NCBI GenBank assembly: GCA_963977415.1 | Contig: CAXBOS010000005.1 | Location: 124,001-188,000, forward strand | Direction of reading: 5' to 3' | DNA: 64,000 bases | From: Croceimicrobium sp963977415 | GTDB taxonomy: Bacteria; Bacteroidota; Bacteroidia; Flavobacteriales; Schleiferiaceae | Position numbers and translations under genes: made by a program | Notes under the pieces: generated by a model | The model's database searches: none | Told to the model about the DNA's origin: nothing | The model's input: the letters and a program-made list of their open reading frames with translations, nothing else | In this document: piece after piece, positions 21,001 through 28,044 of the stretch | Layout: every line of letters begins with the position of its first letter | Position numbering within the stretch: position 1 is the stretch's first letter

Positions 21001-21391
21001 GATAACGAGTATTACCAACAACACATACTCCTAACACTGTATTTGCCGCCAAACTAATTTTAGTACCTCCAAAAGGAATGCTGACCAATGAAGTACTGTT
21101 AGCACCAGTGATGGTTGCTCCTGTAATCACCTGAGTCCATCCGTTAGCAGTTGAAACCGTTGGAGAACCACCTGGAGTTACACCGCCAACTCGAACCCAA
21201 ACATCGCCAGTAGTATTACCCGTAGTATAGACATTGGATATCCCCGTAATTTCCACCGGAGTATTTGCGCTTACGTTGAAAGTAATTGCACCCGAGCCAT
21301 TATTAGCCGAGTGGTTTGTCGTTACTGTCCCTTGGCCGACCGAAAATAGCCAGGTGCAGGACATCATTAATAAAAGTAATAGTTTTCTCAT
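15026..21391 (-). CDS. giant secreted multi-Fn3/MAM-like/PKD protein with T9SS sorting domain (paralogue B)
   Basis: 2121 residues, a tandem paralogue of the downstream gene with the same overall order: signal peptide (ending FSVGQ), the same N-terminal beta domain (TINPRRFVGSVTYAL), Fn3 modules, MAM-like modules, PKD domain (YTWDFGNG) and T9SS sorting domain (NVYPNPAQYS ... RGIYMLEIK). Three differences are visible. It has an extra MAM-like module (about 400-560; DDFESQGSWTGDWG) after the second Fn3. It has only one copy of the LGCF module that paralogue A has twice. Before the last Fn3 it carries a short module with DSFGDGWNGAEVSI where A has a LamG-like domain. Likely an exported, surface-located adhesin-like protein; ligand unknown. 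No TAnnTTTG element is visible upstream. Confidence 0.9.
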   Translation of the reverse strand: MRKLLLLLMMSCTWLFSVGQGTVTTNHSANNGSGAITFNVSANTPVEITGISNVYTTGNTTGDVWVRVGGVTPGGSPTVSTANGWTQVITGATITGANSTSLVSIPFGGTKISLAANTVLGVCVVGNTRYQTGVASDAPTHTDGTLTITTADSVAYGGTFPSPTINPRRFVGSVTYALAVTGNCTPFTGFFIDSISSGAAKLNWTPGASNTSFKVEYGAAGFTPGTGTTVTGNYPSTTQPPVILTGLSPNTAYDVWIEEYCNTGTDTVGFPTPQGFTTTKLCAAPTAFTDSNLTSSSIDLGWAQAGSYNSAWILYGPAGTTPGSAGWFVDSVQSPATTYTITTLNSNTDYDIYLATNCGSVNGISDTVGPISITTPISGPQGLNCTVGSPGPLFSDDFESQGSWTGDWGTGTTASNWNYRTGGTGSSGTGPNGAHSGSQYIYTETSGTPSGANIEAISPRIDLSTSFNSAELSFWIHAFGVGIDTVKVQVGSTANGPWTTVFTNVGQIQTANADPWQNVGVNLDAYVGTAIHLRFVVVHGSGFTGDVGIDLVEVNSCQTCPNSGNPNLVFISSDSASFTWTGSGTSYDVNWGPAGFTQGSASTNFDSTSTNGIGIGGLSGNTAYDIYVRNDCSDSANGFGGWVGPLTFVTLCNPFTAPYSNNFDTDSLLEAPICWENALIGGTSSTAVIARVEQATTFNPAVSSPNYVRLYNFNADTTWLISPQFSDMSTSANRISFQARTTTTATGNDIIIGSVSSPGNRASFSAIDTITITNAYAQYVIDITTANGYNGTDEFIVIAHAGPTFRTYYIDDFVYEPIPSCNPPLVSSLGFTYTTATDAQVFWGSGSDGDTTFIEYGPLGFTPGVNSLGIISVTGALDTALITGLTAETDYEFYIQDSCFGNGTSPYVGPVAFKTACAITSAAILPLVDGFENYTSGPTFTGSNAYFCNPSYNWTFVPAGNGRARLQANALYYNTGAQAFTMDQSSFPSQVETNSLIMTVNLSNYTTAGGIELGFVIMDHSATVRPDDKVYVRGSASDPWIQILDLITTVSGTGFHDSITNLDIVGPITNAGQSIGAATQIMFTQSGQSQAINATCCEGYSLDDVSLTAVSCPIPTNLSATNVLDTAATLSWGSSASAGSYQYWFGPAGFFQGTTTVGGVKQFTTNSSVLVDTLREQICYEYLVRNVCAPGDTSLWAGPFQFCTPCSPISAPYFENWDGLTAQSKDLGCFTSFESPTFATSNFTGVTIQNSTFNNPISAPNYVELDNSSDVTTPLMLISPLTSDLTVGDKRLRFHYRTSSTFNPTKIIVGTISDPLNPATFNAIDSITPTTIFTEYIVELTAANGYNGTDNRFALAHSVESTFDVLYVDDLHYEKIPTCIRPDSLAISSISDTSATFNWVSNSGTGTNFEIEYGIGPLGDPGNTRTLVTGTTLTPNTLTPGTGYCVWVREICSPGDTSFWRGPECFSTLCPLSGYMAPYFTNFTGISIGLASGTPAGWENCWTHNTVSGSVRWESEDASGSNENSLNTGPFFDATTPGVAGGTYMYLETSTSGGPAELTSPLINMSNLNNPELEYYYHMFGATINYLLVFAEDANGVRTQIDSIGGQQQTAGSDPFLIRSVPLNSLTGTSYNFVFQGHRGTSFTGDISIDDVSIQEGVTCPRPTGLAQTASTMTSATIAWNAGTGNNFEVEYGAPGFTQGAGTVVTATASPYVINGLTAATTYEVYIREICAPGDTSAWAGPVQVATDLCAASSQCMFYFDLTDSFGDGWNGAEVSIQQNGIEVAKFGSSFTTGTLFQDSVALCNGLATSIILDPAGSWPSEIGVIVYDQFGAAIDSFTTASPVPATGDTLVSFTASCGFPCPDPTGLVATSNVGCDSIEVDWVSASGGSIIEFGPSGFAPGSGTMTAVVTAPYTLIGLSPATAYDIYVADTCTGDTSSYVMLTTSTANAPMPVAVANATSSIIGGQFTVYVDASGSTNATTYTWDFGNGVTGSGANDTVVFLGNGVYNIVLTATNACGTSTDTIAINVNIGLEDNPLANSLNVYPNPAQYSFTISFREVGSADVQITLRDAQGRNVINMNDRMQSGSYSNDIDVSGLARGIYMLEIKSGSLTAHRRVSVK

Positions 21392-21569
21392 AATTTCACT
21401 TATAGATTTAAGGGCCCTAAATTATTACTTCTATTGAATCTATCAAGAGGATTTACTTAAAATTTCAAAAAAACCTCAATCATGACCCCACCTTTTTGCA
21501 AAAAATACGCTTAAGGCCATTTCAACTAAAAGTTCAAATAACATTTTAAAATATCAATTGAGGATTGCT

Positions 21570-21577
21570 TACTTTTG
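21570..21577 (+). promoter_or_regulatory. TAnnTTTG (-7) promoter of the GNAT-like/barrel gene pair
   Basis: TACTTTTG lies 17 bases before the ATG at 21595. It probably drives both the small acetyltransferase-like gene and the outer-membrane protein gene that follows after 8 bases. Confidence 0.6.
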
Positions 21578-21594
21578 TAGGCTAAAGAATAATT

Positions 21595-21879
21595 ATGGAA
21601 GTTATCGACAATCAAGAGATGCGTCATTTTGAAGTTCGTGTGGGTGAACGCTTAGCCATAATTGAATACCAAATTCAAGAGCGTAAATACTTTTTAACTC
21701 GCTGCGACTTTCCTAAAAAATTTAAGGACGACGGCAGAGCCGAAGAAATGTTGGTTCTGACGCTTGCCAAAATCGAAGAAACAGGCATGCGCGTTGTTCC
21801 AATGACCCGCTTTGTAAAAGATCACTTCAAGGCTCATCCTGAATTGAAACCAATGCTTCCTGTTGGGATACACTTATAA
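21595..21879 (+). CDS. small GNAT-like protein (Acetyltransf_CG type), motif degenerate
   Basis: 94 residues with the layout of the short GCN5-related family (PF14542-like): FEVRVGERLAIIEYQI, then a strand, then helix and LAKIEETGMRVVPMTRFV, then a terminal FKAHPEL, which parallels the usual conserved VVPxCxFVxxYxxxHPE ending. The acetyl-CoA loop, normally R/Q-x-x-G-x-G/A, reads KDDGRAEEM here, so cofactor binding is doubtful. A cytoplasmic role is unknown. It sits 8 bases upstream of an outer-membrane barrel gene and probably shares its transcript. Confidence 0.7.
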   Translation: MEVIDNQEMRHFEVRVGERLAIIEYQIQERKYFLTRCDFPKKFKDDGRAEEMLVLTLAKIEETGMRVVPMTRFVKDHFKAHPELKPMLPVGIHL

Positions 21880-21887
21880 ATTCATAG

Positions 21888-23006
21888 GTGAGAATTTCAT
21901 TCATTCTCCTTTTCTTATTAAGTTTTAACTTATCTCCTGTAAAGGCGCAGTCGCGGCTAGAACGCTATTTAAAGAATTTTAATAGTGCGGAAGCAAGTGA
22001 TGGTAAGCCCAATTTCTTGGCCTACCCTACCATTGCATTTTCGCCCGAAACACAATGGGAGTTTGGCATTGCAGGTCTTTACCTTTATTACGCAAAAAAC
22101 GATCTACGCAATCGCCTCAGTGAAATAAGTGCTTTTGGTTTTTATACCCTCGAAAACCAATATGGGATTTGGTTGGACCATGCCAACTACGGAGACAAGG
22201 ATAAATATATGTTATTGGGTCGTTTGCGATATCAGGTTTTCCCGCTTTTTTACCATGGTATTGGACAAAATACACCGAGTGAACCTTTAGCATTAGTCGA
22301 TGCCAATTATTTACTACTTAAAGAACATTTCTTGAGGCAAATTAAAGGCTACTGGTATGGTGGCATTTATACCGACGTTCAATATTTGGCCAGGAGTAAT
22401 TTTATTTGGCAAGATGAAATTACTAGCTCCCCTTCTGGTGCAAATGGTAGTTTTAATTTAGGACTGGGCCTTTCCCTAGTTTACGATAGCCGGCATAATG
22501 TTCTTAACGAGCGAAAAGGCGCTTTTGCGGAGCTCAGCTTTCTAAATTACAATAAGACGACGGGCTCCGATTTTAACTTCAGTAGTATTTTAAGCGATAA
22601 CCGCTGGTACCACGATTTAGGGTCAAATCAAGTTCTTGCCTTACAAGCCCTCGGTCAGTTTATTAATGGCGCGGCCCCTTTTAATATGTTGTCACTTTTG
22701 GGAGGCGAAAGTATAATGCGCGGTTATTATTATGGTCGCTATCGGGCTAATAATCTGATGGCTTTTCAGGCTGAGTATCGCATTTTACCCTTTCCTTTTT
22801 CTAAAAGATGGGGTGCTACAGTTTTCGCATCTAGCGGAAGCGTTTACCAAAATTGGGATGAGCTGGCAATAAATAAAATGTTGCTGACTGGCGGTGCGGG
22901 TTTGCGGTTTTTGATTTTCCCCAAAAAAGATATTTACACTCGCCTCGATTTTGCTTTTACCGCCGAAGGGCCTGGTTTTTACTTTTTTATCGGTGAAGCA
23001 TTCTAA
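21888..23006 (+). CDS. outer-membrane beta-barrel protein, Omp85/surface-antigen C-terminal type
   Basis: 372 residues starting at GTG, 8 bases after the preceding stop. Signal peptide of about 20 residues (ends SPVKAQ). The rest alternates amphipathic strands typical of a barrel. Near residue 280 it has GGESIMRGYYYGRY followed by FQAEYRI, like the conserved part of the bacterial surface antigen (Omp85/BamA C-terminal) family, and it ends with aromatic FIGEAF as outer-membrane barrels do. No POTRA domains are present, so it is a barrel-only relative and not BamA. The last 20 bases overlap the convergent DUF4105 gene. Confidence 0.8.
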   Translation: MRISFILLFLLSFNLSPVKAQSRLERYLKNFNSAEASDGKPNFLAYPTIAFSPETQWEFGIAGLYLYYAKNDLRNRLSEISAFGFYTLENQYGIWLDHANYGDKDKYMLLGRLRYQVFPLFYHGIGQNTPSEPLALVDANYLLLKEHFLRQIKGYWYGGIYTDVQYLARSNFIWQDEITSSPSGANGSFNLGLGLSLVYDSRHNVLNERKGAFAELSFLNYNKTTGSDFNFSSILSDNRWYHDLGSNQVLALQALGQFINGAAPFNMLSLLGGESIMRGYYYGRYRANNLMAFQAEYRILPFPFSKRWGATVFASSGSVYQNWDELAINKMLLTGGAGLRFLIFPKKDIYTRLDFAFTAEGPGFYFFIGEAF

Positions 23007-24174
23007 GCCTCTTATCTTTATAGGCTAAATGCCAAGTCCTTAAAATAATGGCAGCACAAAGAGGCATAAAGGATAAATGCAAATCTTGTGGAAGCCAAAT
23101 CCAAACCGCTAATAAAATCGCATAATAGTAGGGAGTGTAGCGCAACAAATTCTGCGTTAAGCGCGACCAATTCTTTTGAAATAGGGCCATCGCTAAAAGC
23201 AGATGCGTAGGAAGAAAGATTAGCACATTTAAATTATTAGCAGCCGCTTGATGATTGGTGAAAAACCATAAAACAATCAATAAGAGACCGATGAGCCCAA
23301 AAACCAAAAACAGGAAAAGGTCGAAAAACCTCGCTTTCCGCGGATCTTGATAAGACCACATCGTAAAAAAGAGGGCAATTAATAAAAGAAGGGCGCTAGC
23401 AACGAAAGGACTCATTACTGGCGCATCTACAGCAGTGGACTTTACCGTGTACAAAACATTATGCTTTTTAACTAAAGGTTCCCAGGTGTTACTATCGGTA
23501 CTTTTTATTTGTGCGGTGCTAAAAGCTTCTTCTAAATAGTCGGGCAGAAACATATATTCCCAGGTTCCAACTTTTTTATCCATGGGAAGACCCAAACAAA
23601 TGTCGATTCCTAAATCGCCCCAGCGTTGTTGCTGCAAATACATATCGCAAAGTGCCCGAATACTTTCCCCTCCTTTCGTATAATTAGAATCAATTTTAAG
23701 ATCATCCTGCAAGACATTTAGAAGCCCATCGCGAATGCGAGTTGCGCAATTATCATAAAAATAATCATAGAGGTAATCGGAGTTTTCGGGACGTGCATTC
23801 CATTGCAAAAAGTTGAAATAGGCTTGTTTTTGTGTGGAGTCAAGATTTAGTATTTGCTCGTGCAGAAATCGATCTTCGGAAATATAATAAGCCCGAAAAG
23901 AAGGGAAATGTCCTACTGACAATTTATAAAGTAAATTACCACGGGTAAAATTGAGGTAAAAGTTAGGCTGATCGAAATCAAAAACTCCATAATTAAAAAC
24001 CAAATCCAATTGCTTAACCGGATCGTAAACTCGCAGAGCCGAATGTCCGAAGGCCGAATAAAGCTCGGTTTGGGTTGGCCCACAGGTGATTAAACTAATT
24101 TCCGCTTTCTCACTGAGCTGTATTTGAGCGCTTACAAAGGCTGGCAAAAGGAAAAAAAGAAGGAGTTTTTTCAT
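22987..24174 (-). CDS. DUF4105 (Lnb N-terminal domain-like) membrane protein
   Basis: 395 residues. Signal peptide (1-16, ends VSAQ); a periplasmic DUF4105 domain (about 20-200) with conserved TELYSAFGHSALRVYD, FNYGVFDF, YDYFYDNCATRIRD and the Cys/His residues these contain; then about four hydrophobic spans in the C-terminal 170 residues (beginning SPFVASALLLLIALFF). The domain is shared with the N-terminal region of lacto-N-biosidase-type proteins and is widespread in Bacteroidota, with no settled function. Its 3' end overlaps the convergent barrel gene by 20 bases, so no terminator separates them. Confidence 0.8.
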   Translation of the reverse strand: MKKLLLFFLLPAFVSAQIQLSEKAEISLITCGPTQTELYSAFGHSALRVYDPVKQLDLVFNYGVFDFDQPNFYLNFTRGNLLYKLSVGHFPSFRAYYISEDRFLHEQILNLDSTQKQAYFNFLQWNARPENSDYLYDYFYDNCATRIRDGLLNVLQDDLKIDSNYTKGGESIRALCDMYLQQQRWGDLGIDICLGLPMDKKVGTWEYMFLPDYLEEAFSTAQIKSTDSNTWEPLVKKHNVLYTVKSTAVDAPVMSPFVASALLLLIALFFTMWSYQDPRKARFFDLFLFLVFGLIGLLLIVLWFFTNHQAAANNLNVLIFLPTHLLLAMALFQKNWSRLTQNLLRYTPYYYAILLAVWIWLPQDLHLSFMPLCAAIILRTWHLAYKDKRLRMLHR

Positions 24175-24488
24175 GGCAGCAAGATACTAAGCTGAGTTCA
24201 ATCTTAAACTAAGGTAAGTTCAACAAAAAACTATTGCACAGGATTTTTAATAAAAAAATACGAAATGAGTTGCAACTATAGAAGGCTGCTGCAAAGAAGG
24301 CCGGATATGGATTTTTTAATTTATTGGAAACATTTTTAGAGCCCTTACTCAACAATCTTTTTCTGGTCTCTCCTCCTCTTTAGTGTCACTTATTATTTAT
24401 CGCTTTTACTTTAAGGCTTGCTCCTTATAAGGGCATATGATGCCTGCGTTTGATTCAAATTCAGCAAAGCATAAAAATGGTCCTTAAA
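24175..24488. other. non-coding gap, little recognisable
   Basis: Between the DUF4105 start and the inverted-repeat element I find no convincing reading frame or RNA. The stretch 24191-24215 matches 52604-52628 (upstream of ychF) at 21 of 25 positions. The rest is unassigned. Confidence 0.4.
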
Positions 24489-24678
24489 TAACGTGAGTTC
24501 GACGTAAAATTAGGCCTCAGACCTCTTGTAAATAGTGGGTTTCAAGCCGAAGCAGTGAAGCAATAGCCGGCAATTGTGAGCTGCTGAGGCGTTGAAAGCC
24601 GCTTTTTTGAAGGGGCCTAAACGTATTTTCAATAAAAATGAAAATCTGAGGCTCTAATTTATTGTCGAATTCACGTTA
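24489..24678. mobile_element. MITE-like element with 31-32 bp terminal inverted repeats
   Basis: The left end (24490-24520, beginning aacgtgagttcgac and ending taggcctcag) is an imperfect inverted copy of the right end (24646-24677, ctgaggctctaattt ... attcacgtt), with about five differences and one gap. The element is about 190 bases, has no reading frame and sits in a 570-base intergenic gap. A diverged, truncated relative lies at 57957-58035. The size and long terminal inverted repeats suggest a miniature inverted-repeat transposable element or a collapsed IS. No clear target-site duplication is seen. Confidence 0.55.
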
Positions 24679-24720
24679 AGTAATTAAAACCGATGTTTTA
24701 GGTTTGAATAGAACTCAGGA

Positions 24721-24748
24721 TAAAAGGAGCCTTCGGGCTCTTTTTTTT
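24721..24748. terminator. hairpin terminator after the MATE gene
   Basis: GGAGCC-TTCG-GGCTCT stem with a UUCG-type loop. Eight T follow on the plus strand and a short T-rich tract (ccttttat) on the minus strand. It starts at the stop codon of the minus-strand MATE gene and can act in both directions. Confidence 0.75.
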
Positions 24749-26117
24749 ATTCCGATTTTAAGCCATTGGGCTTATTCTTTTGCCAAGGCATTTGCACATA
24801 AGGCGTTTTAGCGAGCTGGCGCAAAGCAATAATTGCCGCCCCTATATCTGCTAAGGGAAAAGAAAACCATATTCCTTCGATGCCAAAGAAATGCGGTAGA
24901 ATTAATAATAATGGAATTAATAAAAAGCCTTGCTTACTCAAAGCTAAAATCATGGCTAAACGAGCTTGACCAATTGCTTGGAAAAAGGCTGATCCCATTA
25001 ATGAAGTGGCTAATAAAGGGGTGGCTAAAAAGACCATCCGAATTGCAGGAACCGCGCGCTCCAACAAAGCAGGATCATTACTGAAAAGTGAAGCAATAGG
25101 ATGGGTGAAAATCATAATTCCCAAAAATAAAAACCCCGCAATTATAGTCGCGGTATTTAAGGCCAAGCGCGTTACATCAGAAACACGCTCTAATTTTTTG
25201 GCTCCAAAATTAAAGCCAACGATAGGCAGAAAGCCTTGGGAAATTCCTAAAACGGGGAAATTGGCAAACATCAATACGCGACTAACAATTCCGTAAGCGG
25301 CGAGAGACAACTCTCCCCCAAAACTATAGAGGGAATTATTAAGCACAATGGAAAGGACACTAATGGTGCCTTGTCTTGCTAAAGTAACCGAACCTAAGGA
25401 AGTAATTTCTTTAATGATCGCTTTCTTTGGTTTCAAACACATCCACGTAAGTGACATATTACTAGGACCGAAAACAAAAAAGTAAGCGGTAAAAATCGCA
25501 CTTGAGATATAGGAAATTGTAGTCGCCCACGCTGCTCCAGCTAAGCCCATCTCAAAAACGATAATAAAAAGCGGATCAAGAATTAAATTGGTAATGGCCG
25601 GCACTATCATGGTAAACATGGCAATGCGCGGATGACCTTCGGCGCGAATGACGGTATTACTCATCATGGCCCAAGCCAAAAAGGGCACGCCTACTAAAAT
25701 GATTCGGAAATACTCAATAGCGGGCTCTAAAATATCGCCTTTGCCGCCGAAGGTTTTTAAAACCCCATCTTGAAAAAACCAACCGACTAAAACAAAAAAC
25801 AAAGCCAAGCTGAGGCTCAAGCTGATTTGGTTACCAAAAACCCGCACCGCCTTTTCGGGCTTATCTTCTCCAAAAGAACGCGAGATAATCGATGAGCCAC
25901 CAATCCCTATGGCCATACCAATGCTGGAAATTAAAAAGGTAATAGGCAGTACAACGGTAATCGCACCTATGCCCAAAGCTCCCACATAGCGGCCTACAAA
26001 AATGGTATCGATAATACCATAAACCGACATAACTAAAATACCAATGGAAGCGGGTAGAGCCTGCTTGCGAAGCAATAAACTCAAAGGAGCTTTTCCGAAA
26101 TCGAGTTTTCCTGACAT
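24747..26117 (-). CDS. MATE-family multidrug/sodium antiporter
   Basis: 456 residues with about 12 hydrophobic spans arranged as two similar halves, the usual MATE (MatE PF01554) length and layout. Typical pieces are MSVYGIIDTIFVGRYVG near the N-terminus, AIGIGGSSIISRSFGE, NTVIRAEGHPRIAM and SQGFLPIVGFNFGAKK in the second half. The family exports cationic drugs or metabolites using Na+ or H+ gradients across the inner membrane; substrate not predictable. A weak TAnnTTTG-like element (TACTTTCG, minus strand, 26126-26133) lies 8 bases upstream. Monocistronic with a terminator. Confidence 0.9.
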   Translation of the reverse strand: MSGKLDFGKAPLSLLLRKQALPASIGILVMSVYGIIDTIFVGRYVGALGIGAITVVLPITFLISSIGMAIGIGGSSIISRSFGEDKPEKAVRVFGNQISLSLSLALFFVLVGWFFQDGVLKTFGGKGDILEPAIEYFRIILVGVPFLAWAMMSNTVIRAEGHPRIAMFTMIVPAITNLILDPLFIIVFEMGLAGAAWATTISYISSAIFTAYFFVFGPSNMSLTWMCLKPKKAIIKEITSLGSVTLARQGTISVLSIVLNNSLYSFGGELSLAAYGIVSRVLMFANFPVLGISQGFLPIVGFNFGAKKLERVSDVTRLALNTATIIAGFLFLGIMIFTHPIASLFSNDPALLERAVPAIRMVFLATPLLATSLMGSAFFQAIGQARLAMILALSKQGFLLIPLLLILPHFFGIEGIWFSFPLADIGAAIIALRQLAKTPYVQMPWQKNKPNGLKSE

Positions 26118-26205
26118 AATTTTGGCGAAAGTACACTAAAGCTTAAGCATTAATAACACTTAGTGCTTCACCTTATTATTAAATTGCTGGAAATTATAAA
26201 CTTCA

Positions 26206-28002
26206 TTAAATAATACCGTAGTTCCGCAGTAAAGTGGTGGCGTTGGGCGTCAAACAAACCCCTTGTCTTAATTTATAATCGAAGTTTAATTTGCCTCCAC
26301 TCACGGTAGATTCGAAAAAATAAGCCGCGAAAACATCAGCGGCGCTTTCGCTAAGATTGGAAATATCAATATCGTGGGTAGCAATAATACCGATACAATT
26401 AAGCTGAGCTATCTTCTTCAAAAACAAACGAGTACCTTCTTTTTTGTCATCGGAATTGGTGCCGCGCAAAATCTCGTCTAATAATAAGAGCGAAGTTCTT
26501 TCGGCATTGATACTATCGAGCAAGCCTTTCAAGCGAATAACCTCAGCCTGAAAATAAGAGGTGTTTTCGTGAATATTATCAGAAGGATTCATGCTGCATA
26601 AAACTTGGAAAGGGTAAAAAGTAAAATCATCCGCCGCAACCGTCAATCCCCTTTTGGCTAAAACCAAATTAAGACCCACGGTGCGTAAAAATGTGCTTTT
26701 ACCGCTCATATTACTACCGGTTAAAATCATTTGTTGAAAGTCGTCAAAGCTGAAACTATTAGCAACCCTTTGTGTGGCAGGAATTAAAGGATGCGCCAAG
26801 TTTTGTGCCTTTAATACTTGATCTTCACTTTGTGTGGGCCAATGGAAATCAGGGTGATTCTGAACATAATTGGCATAGGAAGAATAGAGCTCAAAATTAG
26901 CGGTTACCTGCAGCCATTGCGATAAATGATCAGCATGTTTTTCCTTCCATTTGGCCAGGCTATGTAAGCGGTGTAAGTGATAATGGAAAAAACCATTTAA
27001 GAATATTAAAACAAAAACATTCGCCATCTGCTCCAGCGAATTTAAAATTGCACTTAACTGTCGTAGTGCTTGAGATGCCTTAAAACTCGTTCCCAAGCTG
27101 TTTAATTGCTCCTTTAAGGCTTTGCTTTGAAAAGGGTGCTGCTCTAAATGTGCAATAAGATTAGCATAACGTTCCATAGAATCGCTCAACTTGCTTACCA
27201 AAAGTTGTTGCTTACGCAGATGCTTAAACTGAGAAAAAGTGACAATCAAATTGAATACTACCGCGTAATTTAAAATCTTAAAGGTCTCCGTACTAGGCTG
27301 GAAAATAAGCATAAGAAGCGCGTATGCCACGAAGATCTGCCCCATAATCATAATCATGCGTAGAAGCAGCGAAATTCTTTTTAGGGGTTCTTCGCGCCAA
27401 ATTGCAATAAGGTCATTAACCTTTGGCCCTTTCTCCTCCATACCGCGGCCTAAGGAGCGGTACTTTAAAATATACTCAGGATGAGATTCTAATTCTTTTA
27501 ATGAGTTTTGGCGCTCTTCAACATCTCCTAAAGGTTCCCGTTCCGATAAATCACTTTGCAATAAAATTTTGCCTTCATTACTAAAACTGCGGTTTAGATG
27601 ATGAAAAAGTGAGCGACGACCAAATAAGTTAAGATCTTGCGCAAAAGGATGATTTTCAAGTTCAATCTGCGCTTCATGCTCTAAATTCGGTAATTCCCCC
27701 GCTAAGTATTTGATTTCCATCTCATACTCTCCCTGTAAGGCCTGTTCTAAGGCAAATTTATCTTTAAGATTAAAATAGATCCGCACCAAAAAAACAAAGC
27801 CCGCTAAAAAGACTAGGCTTAAATACCAAAGCCAATCCTGCTGAAGATTTAAGTACTGGTAAAAAGTGAAAAGGGCCAATAGGGCTATCAGTACACGTAA
27901 ACTGCTGATTAAGCGAATGCGCTGGCGGTAATGAATTAACTTTTTCTCAATGGTTAAACGGCCTTCATTTAAAAAATTTTGGCGTTTTTCTGCAGTAGTC
28001 AA
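26206..28002 (-). CDS. membrane-associated MutS-like ATPase
   Basis: 598 residues. Starts at TTG; an in-frame stop lies 15 bases upstream and no ATG fits. Two membrane helices near the N-terminus (about 33-80), another hydrophobic pair near 215-265, a core resembling the MutS lever/clamp, and a C-terminal MutS ATPase domain: Walker A ILTGSNMSGKSTFLRTVG (about residue 430), Walker B SLLLLDEILRGTNS, and the final ATHDIDIS loop. The mismatch-recognition domain I (Phe-x-Glu) is absent, so this is not the mismatch repair MutS. Membrane-anchored relatives are common in Bacteroidota and their role is not established. It follows the glycosyltransferase operon on the same strand after a 42-base gap. 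Confidence 0.85.
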   Translation of the reverse strand: MTTAEKRQNFLNEGRLTIEKKLIHYRQRIRLISSLRVLIALLALFTFYQYLNLQQDWLWYLSLVFLAGFVFLVRIYFNLKDKFALEQALQGEYEMEIKYLAGELPNLEHEAQIELENHPFAQDLNLFGRRSLFHHLNRSFSNEGKILLQSDLSEREPLGDVEERQNSLKELESHPEYILKYRSLGRGMEEKGPKVNDLIAIWREEPLKRISLLLRMIMIMGQIFVAYALLMLIFQPSTETFKILNYAVVFNLIVTFSQFKHLRKQQLLVSKLSDSMERYANLIAHLEQHPFQSKALKEQLNSLGTSFKASQALRQLSAILNSLEQMANVFVLIFLNGFFHYHLHRLHSLAKWKEKHADHLSQWLQVTANFELYSSYANYVQNHPDFHWPTQSEDQVLKAQNLAHPLIPATQRVANSFSFDDFQQMILTGSNMSGKSTFLRTVGLNLVLAKRGLTVAADDFTFYPFQVLCSMNPSDNIHENTSYFQAEVIRLKGLLDSINAERTSLLLLDEILRGTNSDDKKEGTRLFLKKIAQLNCIGIIATHDIDISNLSESAADVFAAYFFESTVSGGKLNFDYKLRQGVCLTPNATTLLRNYGII

Positions 28003-28044
28003 AAGAATCTGAATTTAAAAAGTGTAGGGAAAATAGACTGTGAG

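Noticed and set aside
8342..21391. Possibility that the repeats here are a CRISPR array or simple tandem DNA repeat
   Set aside because: The repeats are diverged protein modules of about 90-170 residues within open frames, without short identical repeats and spacers.
24489..24678. Reading the inverted repeats as a transcription terminator
   Set aside because: The arms are about 125 bases apart and 31-32 bases long with no T-run. The real terminator (24721-24748) is separate.
26206..28002. Naming this gene mutS or mutS2
   Set aside because: It lacks the mismatch-recognition domain of MutS and the Smr domain of MutS2, and it carries membrane helices.
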